Counted from the first letter of the stretch, positions 31,289 to 42,317 are shown. The stretch is DNA of 64,000 bases from Incurvaria masculella (GCA_946894095.1 OX335651.1:3556501-3620500); one strand, 5' to 3'. Numbers and translations: made by a program. The notes: generated by a model from the letters alone, not told the origin.

Positions 31289-31560
31289 GATGTTTCGCAG
31301 TCCATGTCAAATGGAAGATCCCCTGCCCCTATAAAGTAGTAGGGTTAAGCCAGCCCGGGTTGACACCATTGCCAAAGATGGTCTAACCGGCAAGAAAAAG
31401 TGTCCGTGTTTTCCATCCAGTTTAATGAAACCGTGCTCATCAAGGGATGATCCTGGCATGGTAACAAATTCCTTCGGTAATGCGGTGTGTTGGGCTCATA
31501 TCATGACGGTAGGTCATTAGCCATCCATGTCCATATACATAAAGAAAACGAAAAAAAAAA
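31289..31560 (+). mobile_element. SINE body and tail, second copy of the direct repeat
   Basis: After the repeated 183 bp it runs on through CCTTCGGTAATGCGG, TTGGGCTCATATCATGACGG and CATCCATGTCC to an A-rich tail. The head is missing. Confidence 0.75.
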
Positions 31561-31744
31561 ACTAAATAACGACTAAAGCGACTCAATCTTACGCCAGCCG
31601 AGACGCGCGCAATCTTCGAAAATGCTCTAGAGAGCTTTTCATGCGCAATAAAAACAATTTAGCACCTCTTGGATATTATGTGTGTTCGCCAAAACAATGT
31701 TAATACAGAACCGAGGTCTTCCTCTGGGTATTCCTGTGGAGTCG

Positions 31745-32265
31745 TATTCACTACGTATAATATTCACAACGTATAATGTTATACGTTGTGCATGAATAAA
31801 GTTTAAAAATAAAATCAACTCTTTGCATCATGCAGAACGTATAATAGTCACAACGTATAATATTCCTAACATGAATTCACAAAAAAAGAAAACCATGCAG
31901 AACGTATAATATGCCAAAAGCGCCCTAATGACGATACTTTTAAGGCTGAAATTGCTACGAAACTATATTTGCTACAATTTCGAAAGGCCACCTTATGCTA
32001 ATTGAGACGGTCGAAACGTCACGTGCGAGTATACGCTTTAAATGAATATACATAAGGGCGCTTATCGTATGAAAAGTTTTTGGATTATATGATATGCATG
32101 GTTTTCTTTTTTTGTTAAATAAAGATCATAATATTATACGTTGTGACTATTATACGTTATGCATGGAGAAATAAGTAATTTTATTTTTTAAACTTCTTCA
32201 TGCACTACGTATAAAATTATACGATCTGCCGATTATACGTTGTGCATGGTTTTAAAATTTTGTTA
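31745..32265. mobile_element. Fold-back element with repeated ACGTATAAT motif
   Basis: At least nine copies of ACGTATAAT or its inverse lie within 500 bp. They point one way on the left (31753, 31769, 31837, 31853, 31902) and mostly the other way on the right (32133, 32149, 32232). Larger words are also inverted between the halves (CATGAATAAAGTTTAAAAAT with TTTTTAAACTTCTTCATG; GCGCCCTAATG with CATAAGGGCGC). It looks like a non-autonomous DNA element with subterminal binding-site repeats. Confidence 0.6.
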
Positions 32266-32399
32266 AAATATGACATTATACGAATTAAAATTGACATAAA
32301 ACTACAAAATAGTGGTTTCTCGAAATATACAATAGACATGGACATAAAAGAGAATAGGCAAAAAGTACCTGGAGCAGCTACACTCCGCAAGTGTCAATA

Positions 32400-32444
32400 T
32401 CTAAAACCAAAATGATCCGAGTGGCGCCGGGTACCACAGCTAGC
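32400..32444 (+). mobile_element. Helitron-like 3' end
   Basis: ATCCGAGTGGCGCCGGGTACC then ACAGCTAG, a variant of the 25050 terminus. Confidence 0.45.
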
Positions 32445-32449
32445 ACCTA

Positions 32450-33000
32450 TCAAATGTTAACTTCCAAGCAGGTGAAGTCATGTTGGCAAAGCCAGATGGT
32501 GGCGGTCGGTTAACTTGGTGGGTGTAACGATTCCTTCAGCTGGCGCCACGAAACCGCTTTCAATTTGTAGTTGAGATAGAGAAGTCATGCAGAACATTGT
32601 GACAGGGATACTATGTACAGTTTGGAAAGATTTACGTACATCTTAACTTCTGCATTTCGTCACGATATTCTACTGTCATGGAAATTGATAAATATGGACT
32701 CGGACATAGGCAATTGCTTAGGAAATGAACACGAATTACAAGATGCGTATAAACATAATAGTATTGATACCCAATTGGTGTATTGGGGGAAAAAAATGTT
32801 AATTTAAAGTGTTTCGACCCATGCAAAGTTCCTAGTATAAAAATACACAAACAACAATAGACACTGAGGTACGTTAAATATAGCCTTTAAAATGTTTCAT
32901 GTTTATAGGTTTTATTAGCAATACAATATTTTTTAAATAGCGCAAACTTCTATGTCTATGTAAAGTAGCCTATGTCAGTCCGAGCCCACAATCTATTTCT
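32450..33000. other. No gene seen
   Basis: A GC-richer patch at 32455-32560 has no frame of note. The rest is AT-rich. Confidence 0.35.
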
Positions 33001-33004
33001 CTCC

Positions 33005-33058
33005 AAAAACAGATTCCGACGAATTGAGAACCTCCTCCTTTTTTTTGGAGTCGGTTAA
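33005..33058 (+). mobile_element. 5'-truncated 3' end of the telomere-repeat retroposon
   Basis: GATTCCGACGAATTGAGAACC then the CTCC..GGAGTCGGTTAAA end, a near match to 20562-20604 including the GATTCCGACGAATTG variant. Confidence 0.7.
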
Positions 33059-33337
33059 AAATATTACTAGATAACGTTTAAAAAAGTATGGTGATAAGTA
33101 TTCCTCATCACAGCAAATACAAATCTGTAAATGTATTGAGCAAAATATATGTGAGTTGCATAACACGAAAATAAGTCACTAGCTTAAAGATATCGTAGGC
33201 ACACTAGAAATTGGGTTTTATGTTAATTCAACCATGAAACATTTCAAAGTTTTGCTCTTACTTACAGAGATCATCTCCAAGTTCTCAACCCGTAGATAGA
33301 AGAATTACCGTAGAAAAATGTTATAAACGTTTAAAAA

Positions 33338-33630
33338 CCGGCCAAGTGTGAGTCGGACTCGCACACGAAGGGTTCCCTACCATCGTACAACATTTAACAC
33401 AAAAAAGGAGTTTTTTGTATGGTACGCCCCTTAAATTTTTATTATTTTTTAATTTTACTTATTTGTTGCTATAGCGGCAAAATAAATACGTCCTCTGTGA
33501 AAATTTCAGCTGCCTACCTATTACGGTTCATGAGATACAGCCCTGTGACAGACGGACGGATGGACAGACGGATAGCGGAGGCTTAGTAATAGGGTTCCGT
33601 TTGGTACCCTTTGGGTAAGGAACCCTAAAA
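33338..33630 (+). mobile_element. Dispersed (GACG)n element M2, full copy
   Basis: ACCGGCCAAGTGTGAGTCGG start, ATTTCAGCTGCCTACC, short GACGG tract, and end GGTTCCG..GGGTAAGGAACCC. Confidence 0.8.
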
Positions 33631-33914
33631 ATATGTATTCCCGCACTAGCTTCGCAACCTGCCCTGGATCAAAAATTCATATCATACAAGTACATAGAGT
33701 ATCGTGTCAGAATACCTTGGCTGCACTGGAGGCAGTCTCCAGCTGTAATAAATATCGAACTAAGGAGATTCTAGTTGCCGAAAGCTCGTTAGATCGGGCG
33801 CATTAGTTGAGAAGATAATACTCCAGCAACTTTCCGGGGCCTGAATTGCTTAGTCTCCAACTATCGGCACGGTAGACTTCGGATAGTTCTGATAGCGACG
33901 GTATGAAGTACGTT

Positions 33915-34205
33915 TTGAGGTCTCACCCGACGACCCCGAGGTATCTCAGAATTTAGAGACCCTTCAACTCAGCAGGGATTAGGTCTCTTTCTGTGTTCCG
34001 TCGTCTATGCCCCGGAGCTTATTCGGAGCTGCGAGAGTCATCCCGCCGTCCCCTTTCTACCATCGCTCAACGGGCAACAGGCTGGGAATGCAAAAAAAAA
34101 CAACCAACCGATTCTGTAAATCCTTTATTGAAAGAATCAGTAAACAGTGGAATGCACTCTCACCCCCAAATTACAAGTACTTCAAACTTAGTGTAAAGTC
34201 GACCA
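33915..34205 (+). mobile_element. LINE 3' ORF fragment, uninterrupted
   Basis: Plus-strand frames read S-E-L-R-E-x-x-P-P-S-P-F-Y-H-R and then K-Q-W-N-A-L, the C-terminal pattern of Jockey/CR1-type ORF2. Frames shift at an A8 tract (34092). It serves as the empty-site reference for the TTAA element at 30 kb. Confidence 0.65.
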
Positions 34206-34209
34206 CAAT

Positions 34210-35090
34210 TTCACAAAATTGTGCTTCACTAGAGTATGATTTGCGAATATCGTGGTTACATTTGGGCTCTAAGAAACGGCTTATTCACGGTGTGCCTTGA
34301 CGCACGACATTTCGAACCAAACATTTGATGAATATTGTACGTTGATTCATCTTGGGTACTCGCCTGAAGATGGATCGAATAATTCGTCCGAAACGACTTG
34401 CATCAACCATGAAGACCGTGATTAAGGCTCCAACTGACTCCAGCGTTCGGCAAACAAACGATAATGGCGATCTACGGAAGGATTGAGTTTGCCCTAGGGT
34501 TCATTGTTATATGCGCGTGAAAATCGAGCGCGGCGAAGCGATATTTTGGGTTTTTGGTCTGTAAAGTCTACTTTTAAAAGGGAATTAATATATGTTTTAC
34601 GGTTATTCACTAGATAAATATGTTCTCTTGTACCACAAAAAAGAAAATTGTCTAAATCATTTATAGTTTCCAAGCGCCGCCGGCTTGAAAACCTAGTTAA
34701 ACCTTGTAAACAAACATATATTTTTTAAAGAATGTAAGCAACTTATTAAAACCCGCTTTACGGTCATATACACTAGATAAAAATCTAAACATTGATATTT
34801 CGATTTTGTACAGGTGTTTATGCTTAACAGATGCTGAGATAAAATAAAAATAAACCCAAAATTTTGGAGGTTAGCGTCATATAGAGCCTTAAGCCGTTTC
34901 TTACAACCTAAAATGATTTTAATAGAAGTTTCGTAATGCTCAGTGTCCCTGATTTCACGAATGTGATTCGGATGTTATGATTTATATATTCTCGAAATCT
35001 CTTTTTCCTGATATAATAAAAGGTCATCCGTTAACTGATTGACGGAACAGAGCTCAAATTAACTTTCCGGAGATTAACTTTGATAATTTC
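34210..35090. other. No gene seen
   Basis: The 34330-34420 part (GCCTGAAGATGGATCGAATAA) is repeat-like; the remainder is AT-rich. Nothing was assigned. Confidence 0.35.
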
Positions 35091-35096
35091 TCTCAT

Positions 35097-35468
35097 TTCT
35101 TTTTTTTATGTAACTGGACATGGCTGGCTAATAGAAAACTGAACGTCAGATATCGTGCACTCCACACGGGGAACTAGGTGCCATGCCAGGATATTCCTTA
35201 TATTTCTCAACTACAACGAACTGGATGGAAAACACGGTCAATTTTCATTGCCGCTTCGACCATCGTTCATTCAATGCGATGGACCAACCTGGGCGGGATT
35301 AACCCTACCACCTAGTAAGTAAGCAAGGGGACCTACAGTTTTACGTAGAATCCAAACCACGGCCAGCCTCAACGGTTGAATTGTCACCCATCCAGATCCC
35401 AACCGGACTCAGAGGTGCTTACCCAGCTTATCGAACCGCAAGGCGTCGCACCACTGGGCTACAGAGGG
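35097..35468 (-). mobile_element. SINE, 5S-headed, diverged (copy S11)
   Basis: Poly-T and TATGTAACTGGACATGGCTGG at the left, body in reverse. The head at the right holds GTGCTTACCCAGCTTATCGAA and CGCACCACTGGGC. The head resembles that of S3 more than S4/S12, suggesting an older subfamily. Confidence 0.75.
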
Positions 35469-35474
35469 TGACTA

Positions 35475-37465
35475 CATACATGACATACATACATTTTAAC
35501 ATAACATTAATTTTGTTACCATACTTTTTAGATCTATCTACGTAATGATACTATAACCCAGTTCTCGAGTTGCTACTACATGCTTAGTTGATAACGCTTA
35601 CTCTTATTTCTCTTGGGCAATGAAAATTATTGCCAACCACGTATGTTTTAAGTTTGAGATAATTGTTTCCTACTTTCATACTTATCACTTATTAAAAATT
35701 TGATGATCCGAAGATATAACGAACACTGACAGTGTTTGTGGCGCCTTACGGCAGAGATTAAAAGTTTTACGTGCATCGTGAAAACGTGCATACTCATCAC
35801 TGCATTCAATCGGCACTGCAAAATTATGGTATATTTTTTATGGACCCGTTAATATGAATAACCCCGGAAAGTAGGAAACAAGAGGTGGTTTTATTTTTTC
35901 CGATCAATAAACCGATATTTACATCACATATAAATCATTTTTACAATTTATAAAATGATTATTTGCGTGCATACTGAACTTGAACGAAAAACTTAAAAAA
36001 TATGCCACAAACATGAAGTTAGGTAGCTTTGATTTTCCAAAATCCCTCGGGAACACATTATTTCAAGCCAGACGCCAAAGCGGTGTAGCTCATCCTTCCA
36101 CACATATTTAAATGCGTTATAAATTATAGATATCCCATCCCAAAGATATGCCATCTATGTGCAGTCACGTAAAAAAATCTACTGCACATGGCTTACGCCG
36201 AGGCTTACGCTTTACACTGAGTAGCACCTTTAAATCGGCAGTGTTTGAATTTGTTAATAGGAAACAATAGGAAGCAAGTTATGCTTTTCAGGATGAAACC
36301 TGCCTTTGTGAAATCGGTACAAAAATAATGAATCGACTCGTGTTGTTCCAAGTTCGTGAGAACGTAATATTATTACGACGGTTATAATATTAGTCGTCGC
36401 TATCAGGTTGAAATCGATATATCGAATGCGTCAGCACACTTAGCACTTAAGGAACTTAGCTTAACTTAACGACATGTCCACTAAAGGAAATGGTCGTTGT
36501 AAGAACGACTAGACCTCATGACTCGTAAAGGCTTTATCGCACTTTTATGAGAGAACTAGCTCTTGTTAGCTAATTGGAAAGGTTTGTGGAACTGGAAATA
36601 CAAGTGTATGAAGGCCTGAAAACACAGCAAAGAGATTCAAACCGTTCTCCTTACCTTAAATTATATTAATTACCGTAAGACATGCACATGTGTTAGAGTA
36701 ATCGTAAAAGATTTAACCGAGGGAAATGGAATGTCGGATCGATTTAACCTCAGCTGTATAGACGCAGCCGACGTCAGATAATCATAAATATTTACGTACT
36801 TTAACGCTACGTGATTTAGCAAAAACATATTGCAAGGTAAATGCTAATCACTGGAGTTTATTTATCGGGTACGCAAGACATAAATATTATATTTTGTGCT
36901 TTCGTTTTAAAGGTCACGAATTTAAAAACTAAATAAATATACAATATGGCATTACTTGGAGGGAAAGGCCTGCTCAAAGCCTCATCCTGATTTGAAGTCA
37001 CTCAAGGCATCCTTGATCAAAGCAGCCGTAGATATTAATATCGACCTCGTTCGTGCCGTTATAGACGACTGGCCGTACAGGTTGAAGGGTTGTATTCAAA
37101 ATCACGGGGGTCATTTTGAATAAGCTTGGTTGGCATAAGAATCTATGTTTTCGTAAGTTCATTTTGGCATATAAATGGTTACTATAAAAACAAACATGTC
37201 TCAATTATTTCACAATAAACATGTGATACAACTAAGGACCCGACGAGGTATAATACAATATTTTTCAGAATAAGGCTACAGATTATTTTTCCATAATCAA
37301 GGTAATATTTTACTTCTAATTGTCGAACGATGTCCATTATTCATGAAATATGGAGGACTTCAGCAAAGTTTGTTGAGTAAGTTTACCGAACAACTTGCGC
37401 AATAGTTGAGTGAGAGAACATTGTCACAGTATAAGTAATAGTGCGCATTCTCGACTGAAAGACGA
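35475..37465. other. 2 kb without assigned features
   Basis: AT-rich sequence with scattered short frames and no convincing exon, RNA gene or repeat partner in the window. A PIF/MITE-like element could be present undetected. This is the longest unexplained stretch. Confidence 0.35.
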
Positions 37466-37545
37466 TATATTGGTTGGGGAAAAAGTTTCTTCGCATTTTT
37501 TAAGAAAATTCAAAACATTTTTTAATATGGTTTATTTACATTTAA

Positions 37546-38577
37546 CTAAAGTATGTAGGTACCATTTTGTTCGATAACTTTTTGCCATCTTGTAGGTAGG
37601 GACATGATCCCATTGCTATAGAAATATTGGGACTTCTGATCAATATACCGCGACAAGTGGTTTTGGCAGTCCTCTCGTGATAACATCACGAGAGGACTGC
37701 CAAAAAAGGATTCTGAAGAGACCTAAACAGGTGGAAATCTGAAGGTGCAAGGTCAGGACTATACGGCGGATGCATTAACACCTCCCAGCCAAACTCTCTT
37801 AGTTTTTGCTGAGTGGCTAAAGATGTGTGAGGTCTAGCGTTATCATGATGAAAAACCACACCCCTTCTGTTGATTAATTCCGGCCGCTTTCTCTCAACTT
37901 CTTGCTTTAATCTCATCAGTTGTTCGCAGTAGAGTTCAGAATCGATGGTCTTTGCCTGGTGGTAACAGCTCATAATGAATAATGCCCTTCCAATCCCACC
38001 ACACACACAGCATCACCTTGTTGCGAGTTAACCCGGGTTTCGCCACAGTCTGTGAAGCTTGACCGGCCTTTGACCACGACCTTTTTCGCACGTTCTTGTC
38101 GTACGTGATCCACTTTTCATCACCAGTTATCAGCTTCTTCAAAAATGGTTCGGTTTCATTACGTCGTAATAAAGAATCACAAATGAGTACACGGTTCATT
38201 AGGTTTCTTTCAGTGAGCTCGTGAGGTACCCAAATATCGAGCTTTTTTGTGTACCCAGTTTTTTTCAAATGCGCCAAAACTGTTTTGTGGTCAATTCCTA
38301 GTTCTTCAGCTACGTCGTAACTACTGATATGCCGATCTTGCTCCACTTTTTCAAAAATGGCATCCATTTTATCCGTAATAGGGCGACCAGAGCGACGTGC
38401 ATCTTTGACATCAAAATTTCCGGATTGAAAACGCTTAAACCAAATTTGTGCTACTCTCACAGACACTGCACTAGGTCCATAAACATCGCAAATTTTTTAC
38501 GCGGCTTGCGTTGCATTTTTACCTTTTTTGTAGTAAAATTTTAAAATGTATCGAATTTCTTCATTAGATTCACTCAT
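37546..38577 (-). pseudogene. mariner transposase pseudogene
   Basis: From the ATG at 38577 to the stop at 37546 the span equals about 344 codons, the normal family length. The N-terminal helix-turn-helix region, the linker WVPHELT, and catalytic motifs T-G-D-E-K-W (first Asp), H-H-D-N-A-R-P-H (second Asp) and Y-S-P-D-L-A-P-S-D (third Asp, mariner DD34D) are all visible. Inactivating changes: a TAA at codon 27 (38497-38499), a one-base insertion near 37950 after P-P-G-K, and replacement of the segment after F-R-S-L-Q-N by an inverted duplication (37661-37705). DDE/D transposases of this class cut and paste DNA at TA sites. Confidence 0.9.
37661..37705. repeat. Perfect 20-bp hairpin inside the mariner pseudogene
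   Basis: The arms at 37661-37680 and 37686-37705 are exact inverse copies with a 5-nt loop. The right-hand arm (in plus coordinates) replaces codons that mariner proteins normally have before S-R-E-D-C-Q-N-H. Confidence 0.9.
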
Positions 38578-38764
38578 TTTGACAGTACGAAAAACAAATG
38601 AGAATCACACATTTTCCTAATTTGAATTTGGAATTATGTTCTTTAAAATTTAAACTTTCAATGATACCAAAACCAGCCAGATACAAATAGTATAGCCAAA
38701 GAGATTTTATTACAAGTTCATACATACTATAATGCGAAAAGACTTTTTCCCCGACCTATTATAT

Positions 38765-39000
38765 GCAAAGACGAGAATTAAGAATGTAGCGATAATTTGG
38801 ACATCTGGAGAGGAAGAGTGAACGAATGGTGAATGGTTGTGAGCGGGTCTATAGGCCGAAGTGTAGGCAGACTCCACTATGCATGTATATTATATGCTCT
38901 TTGCAGCACTATACAAAATCAAAGAACACCATGCAATACCCAACAACACGACACAAAATCAATGCACCTAAAGATGTAAAACTGTAATCTTACAAGTTTA
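38765..39000. other. No gene seen
   Basis: Mixed sequence between the mariner and SINE S12. Confidence 0.35.
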
Positions 39001-39006
39001 CTGAGT

Positions 39007-39715
39007 CAGCCTCAGTGGCCCAGTGGCGCGACACTTCGGCGATCGCTCTCCGAAGTTAAGCAACGCTGGGTCTGGTCTGGTCTTGGATGGGTGACCATTC
39101 GACCGTTGAGAGAGGCTGGCCGTGGTTCGGATTCCACGTTAAGCTGTAGGTCCCCTTCCTTACTTACTAGGTGGTAGGGTTTATCCCGCCCGGGTTGGTA
39201 CCATCGCATTGGATGAACGATGGTCGAAGCGGCAATGAAAATTGTCCGTGTAGTCCATTCAATGTAGCCGTGCAATATAAGGAATGTCCTGGCATGGCAC
39301 CTAGTACCCATGTGGTGTGTTGGGCTAATACCATGACAGAACTTGAAATGAAATGAAAGGAAAAAATACTTTATTTGCAGCCATACGGTACAACTCTTCC
39401 ATTCAACCTTAGAGATGTAGGAGAGGTGCAGTGAGGCGGGCAAAAAAATAAACGTAAAACAAAATGAATTAGCGAAAATATTAACTAACCTAAAAATAAG
39501 GATTTATATATTAAAATAAATTACATACAAATATGTACATACACTTAAACATATTAATAGATATAAGATACAAATACACAAATATTATTTTAGAACATAT
39601 GAACAAATTTACAAATAAAATATATATATATATTTGATAAATAGTGTGAGAAAAAAAACTCTTGATTATTGAGAACAATGTGGTATTAGCCATCCATGTC
39701 TAGTCACATAAAAAA
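39007..39715 (+). mobile_element. SINE, 5S rRNA-headed, interrupted by an insertion (copy S12)
   Basis: Head: CAGTGGCGCGACACTTCGGCG, CTCTCCGAAGTTAAGCAACG, CTTGGATGGGTGACC, very close to 5S rRNA. Then GGCTGGCCGTGGTTCGG and the common body. The body stops at CCATGACAGAAC (39342), and the tail (TGTGGTATTAGCC.. plus poly-A) resumes at 39677. Confidence 0.85.
39343..39671 (-). mobile_element. Insertion in SINE S12, LINE-3'-end-like
   Basis: It is flanked by AGAAC on both sides (39338-39342 and 39672-39676), a likely 5-bp target duplication. In minus sense it ends in repeated TTTCA units (TTTCATTTCATTTCA), like the microsatellite tails of some non-LTR elements. No coding capacity seen. Confidence 0.5.
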
Positions 39716-39877
39716 AAAGGACAGTCAACTAACAAGTTAAGAGACTTGGAATGTCTTTTGACAAATATCCTAAAACTTACAACTTAAGACTATGTTATTG
39801 CAAGAAAACGGATTTGACAACTTTCTTGCGACATATGCATACGACGGGCAATATTTTCCTTAAGATTTCGGGCTTAA

Positions 39878-40369
39878 GGTGGGCCTTCCTGCTCAACTCC
39901 CCATACAAACGTGGAAAGAAGATCATGCGCATATTTCTTGTCAGAGATCCAAAATTATACTCAAAACAGCTTTATTGGATCGAACTAGACGTCTGATAAT
40001 CATTGGCATGGTAAAATAGGATTTGGATTATTTTGTAGATGGATTACTTAACGATAAAATAACAACATCTTGAAAATATTAGTCATCAGACATAGCTTGT
40101 TTCATCAAGATTTATAATCTATTTGGTTTTTGTTTGATTTTTGACTACAGCGGTCGTGATTTACTTTTAGCTAAAAGTCGTTTTGTAAATATAATTTTCG
40201 TAAATCTTACTAAATCAAACACTACGCTCATTGTCTGGTTTGTGGACATGTTGCATCCTCCATGTCACGAAGCCTGTCTATTTCTTTGAAACAGAGAAGG
40301 TCCCAGAGCGCAATAGCACAGTTTTGTACCGTGCCCGTGAATGAATTAGTCCCGCCGGGAATGGCCACC
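39878..40369 (+). mobile_element. TTAA element M3, copy 3
   Basis: TTAA at 39874-39877. Ends GGTGGGCCTTCC and GGAATGGCCACC. The interior follows the 61.7-kb copy: GGAAAGAAGATCA, GACGTCTGATAATC, GGTCGTGATTTACTTTTAGC, CTTTGAAACAGAGAAGGTCC. The right flank is TTAG, a mutated TTAA. Confidence 0.75.
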
Positions 40370-40620
40370 TTAGGTCTCATTATGAAATATGTGCTACCCA
40401 AAGTCGTGAAAAGACCCTTGAGTCGTTTACACGTATAATGGGGGTGTGTACCTTGACAATAGCTGTGGCGTAAAATAAGATAGAGATAGGATAGGACAAA
40501 CTTGAGAAGTAAAGTTATGTAACATGTAGGCATGCAGTGGATACCGTGAGAGATTTCCATAGTTTAGTTTCCTGTTAAGGACATAATTTTGAGGTTCGTT
40601 ATATTTAAGTAGTAAGAGGA

Positions 40621-40800
40621 CTAAGGCTGAGATAAATAGTCGTAACGTAAGATTAAAGACTAACTTAAAGTAGTACTTTGTGACATCACTTTGGCACATT
40701 TTGTATGGATGAAATCTCAAAGTAATGCAAAGTGACGCCGCTAAGTTCTATTTTCATTAGTCTTAATTTTCTGTTACGAATATTTAAATCAGCCTTAGTT
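40621..40800. mobile_element. Tourist-like MITE M1, complete copy
   Basis: AAGGCTGAGATAAATAGTCG to GAATATTTAAATCAGCCTTA, about 175 bp, near-palindromic. Confidence 0.75.
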
Positions 40801-40921
40801 TCTGTTACAACTATTTATCTCAGCAATAGTGTTTGTTACGACTATTTTTCACAGCCTTGGTTTCTGTTACGACTATTTATCTCAACTTTAGTTTCTGTTA
40901 TGACTATTTTTCTCAGCCTTA
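40797..40921 (+). repeat. Four tandem copies of the 31-bp M1 terminus
   Basis: The M1 right end (GTTTCTGTTACGACTATTTATCTCAG and variants) is repeated about four times head to tail directly after the complete copy and directly before the PIF/Harbinger element. Only the terminal part is amplified. Confidence 0.75.
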
Positions 40922-41397
40922 AGCTCTGGTTTACTAGGATAGCGGTGCCGTCATAGAGCGGTCGTAATACAGCGGTGAATGACGTCACTAGAACGTTGTC
41001 TATGTAAACAAAATGGCGCGGTTTCCTAGAGAGCGTTAATTGACACCGTAATGTCAAAAAGCGGTGCCGCCATTTGCATGACGGCCGTCTTGACGGTATC
41101 GATAGTTACGTGAACGTTTTATTGATAGCGGTGAAGCAATTTTTAATACGTATTTGTGTTTTTTGACGTACAAAATGAGTTTCAAGTCTTGGAGCAGCGA
41201 GGACGATGAAATTTTAATAGATTTTGTACGTAACCATGAAGCTATTTATAATATAAAAAGTAAAGAATACAGAAAAAGTCAATTGAAACAGAATTCATGG
41301 TGGCATGAACTTGGAGTAATTTTAAATAAAACAGGTTAGTGAGTGAATACAATTGACAAAAGGTTTATTAATTATCTATTTTCATTTCACATTATTA

Positions 41398-41532
41398 GCT
41401 ATATATGTAGCTTGCACAATTTACGAAAGGATGCCTGCCAGTTGTGTTGTTGTTTGTATCTGATTGATAGTTTGGAAAGTGGCGCGATTTGAAAACAGTC
41501 AGGCATCCTTTCCTAAATTTTTGAAGCTATAG
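41398..41532. repeat. Small inverted repeat in the Harbinger intron
   Basis: CGAAAGGATGCCTGCCAG and CAGTCAGGCATCCTTTCC are inverted about 70 bp apart, with AGCTATA words outside them. Possibly a short MITE in the intron. Confidence 0.5.
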
Positions 41533-41558
41533 GTACATTTATGTTATTTAAGAACAGC

Positions 41559-42317
41559 CTAATGTTGTGTTGCATAATTAAGTTGCCACTCAATAGCCCA
41601 TGGTCCATTGAAGTAATTTTTCAATGTTTCTCGTATTTGAATAGGATTCGTTTGGGCTCGATTCGTTTGGGATTCGTTGCGATTTGCCAGAGGTATTAAA
41701 TTTTCAGTAGGTAATGAAAGTGAGTCATCAGCATGGTTTTGACCAGTTGCCAGTACTTTTGCTTCCCCTAATATGTTATATAAAATACAAGCGCTCACTA
41801 CTAGTTTGTCTGTCACTGCTGGGGCAGTAGCAATAGGTACGAAAAATTATCTGAAGTAACCACATAAAATTCCAAATGTATTTTCTGTAGTTCTCGTGAT
41901 GATCGGTAATTATATACGGCTTTTGATAAATCATGGATTGATTGCTGTCTAGGATAGGGTTTCATCAAGTTTTCGTGGAGAGCAAAAGCTTCATCTCCCA
42001 CTAAAACATGTGGTATCACATCATTTGTTTCAGGTAGCGCCTTTGATTCTGGTATGTGGAATGTTTTTATTTTTTTTATTTGGCCTATTTTACTTTTTAA
42101 GTAAATACCAGCATCTCCTTCTCTTCCATAAGAACCAACATCAATGGCTATAAATTTACAATCCGTATCGACGACTGCTAGCAATACCATTGAATAGTAC
42201 TCCTTGTAGTTGTAGTATAATGATCCACTTACTTCTTTTATTATAGCGCTTATCCAGGTATGGTTTACTCGATACTGAAAGGCAAGCGAACGATAAGACT
42301 CTCCTGTGGCCAAGTGC
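41559..42317 (-). pseudogene. HARBI1-type PIF/Harbinger transposase pseudogene, antisense in the MADF intron
   Basis: It begins after an acceptor TTATTTCAG at 42318 with H-L-A-T-G-E-S-Y-R-S-L-A-F-Q-Y-R, the family's helix-turn-helix entry. I-I-K-E-V-S then jumps directly to G-S-L-Y-Y-N-Y-K: about 80-90 residues that normally lie between them, including the G-x-x-D-G-K/T-H motif with the first catalytic Asp, are deleted. V-D-T-D-C-K-F, L-V-G-D-E-A-F (second Asp) and Y-N-Y-R-x-S-R remain. Near 41890 the frame shifts, so A-F-G-I-L is only seen in the next frame, and a TAA follows. The C-terminal A-V-T-D-K-L-V-V-S-A-C-I-L-Y-N is in frame again. No upstream first exon was found. Confidence 0.85.

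Larger units (their letters stand above)
37470..38759 (-). mobile_element. mariner transposon, nearly full length
   Basis: Terminal inverted repeats read TTGGTTGGGGAAAAAGTTTCTTCGCATT at the left (37470) and ATAGGTCGGGGAAAAAGTCTTTTCGCATT inverted at the right. TA or TATA lies at both flanks. The element is about 1.29 kb, the usual mariner size, with one transposase reading frame on the minus strand. Confidence 0.9.

Noticed and set aside
38329..38544. 71-codon plus-strand frame
   Set aside because: It is antisense to the mariner transposase N terminus.
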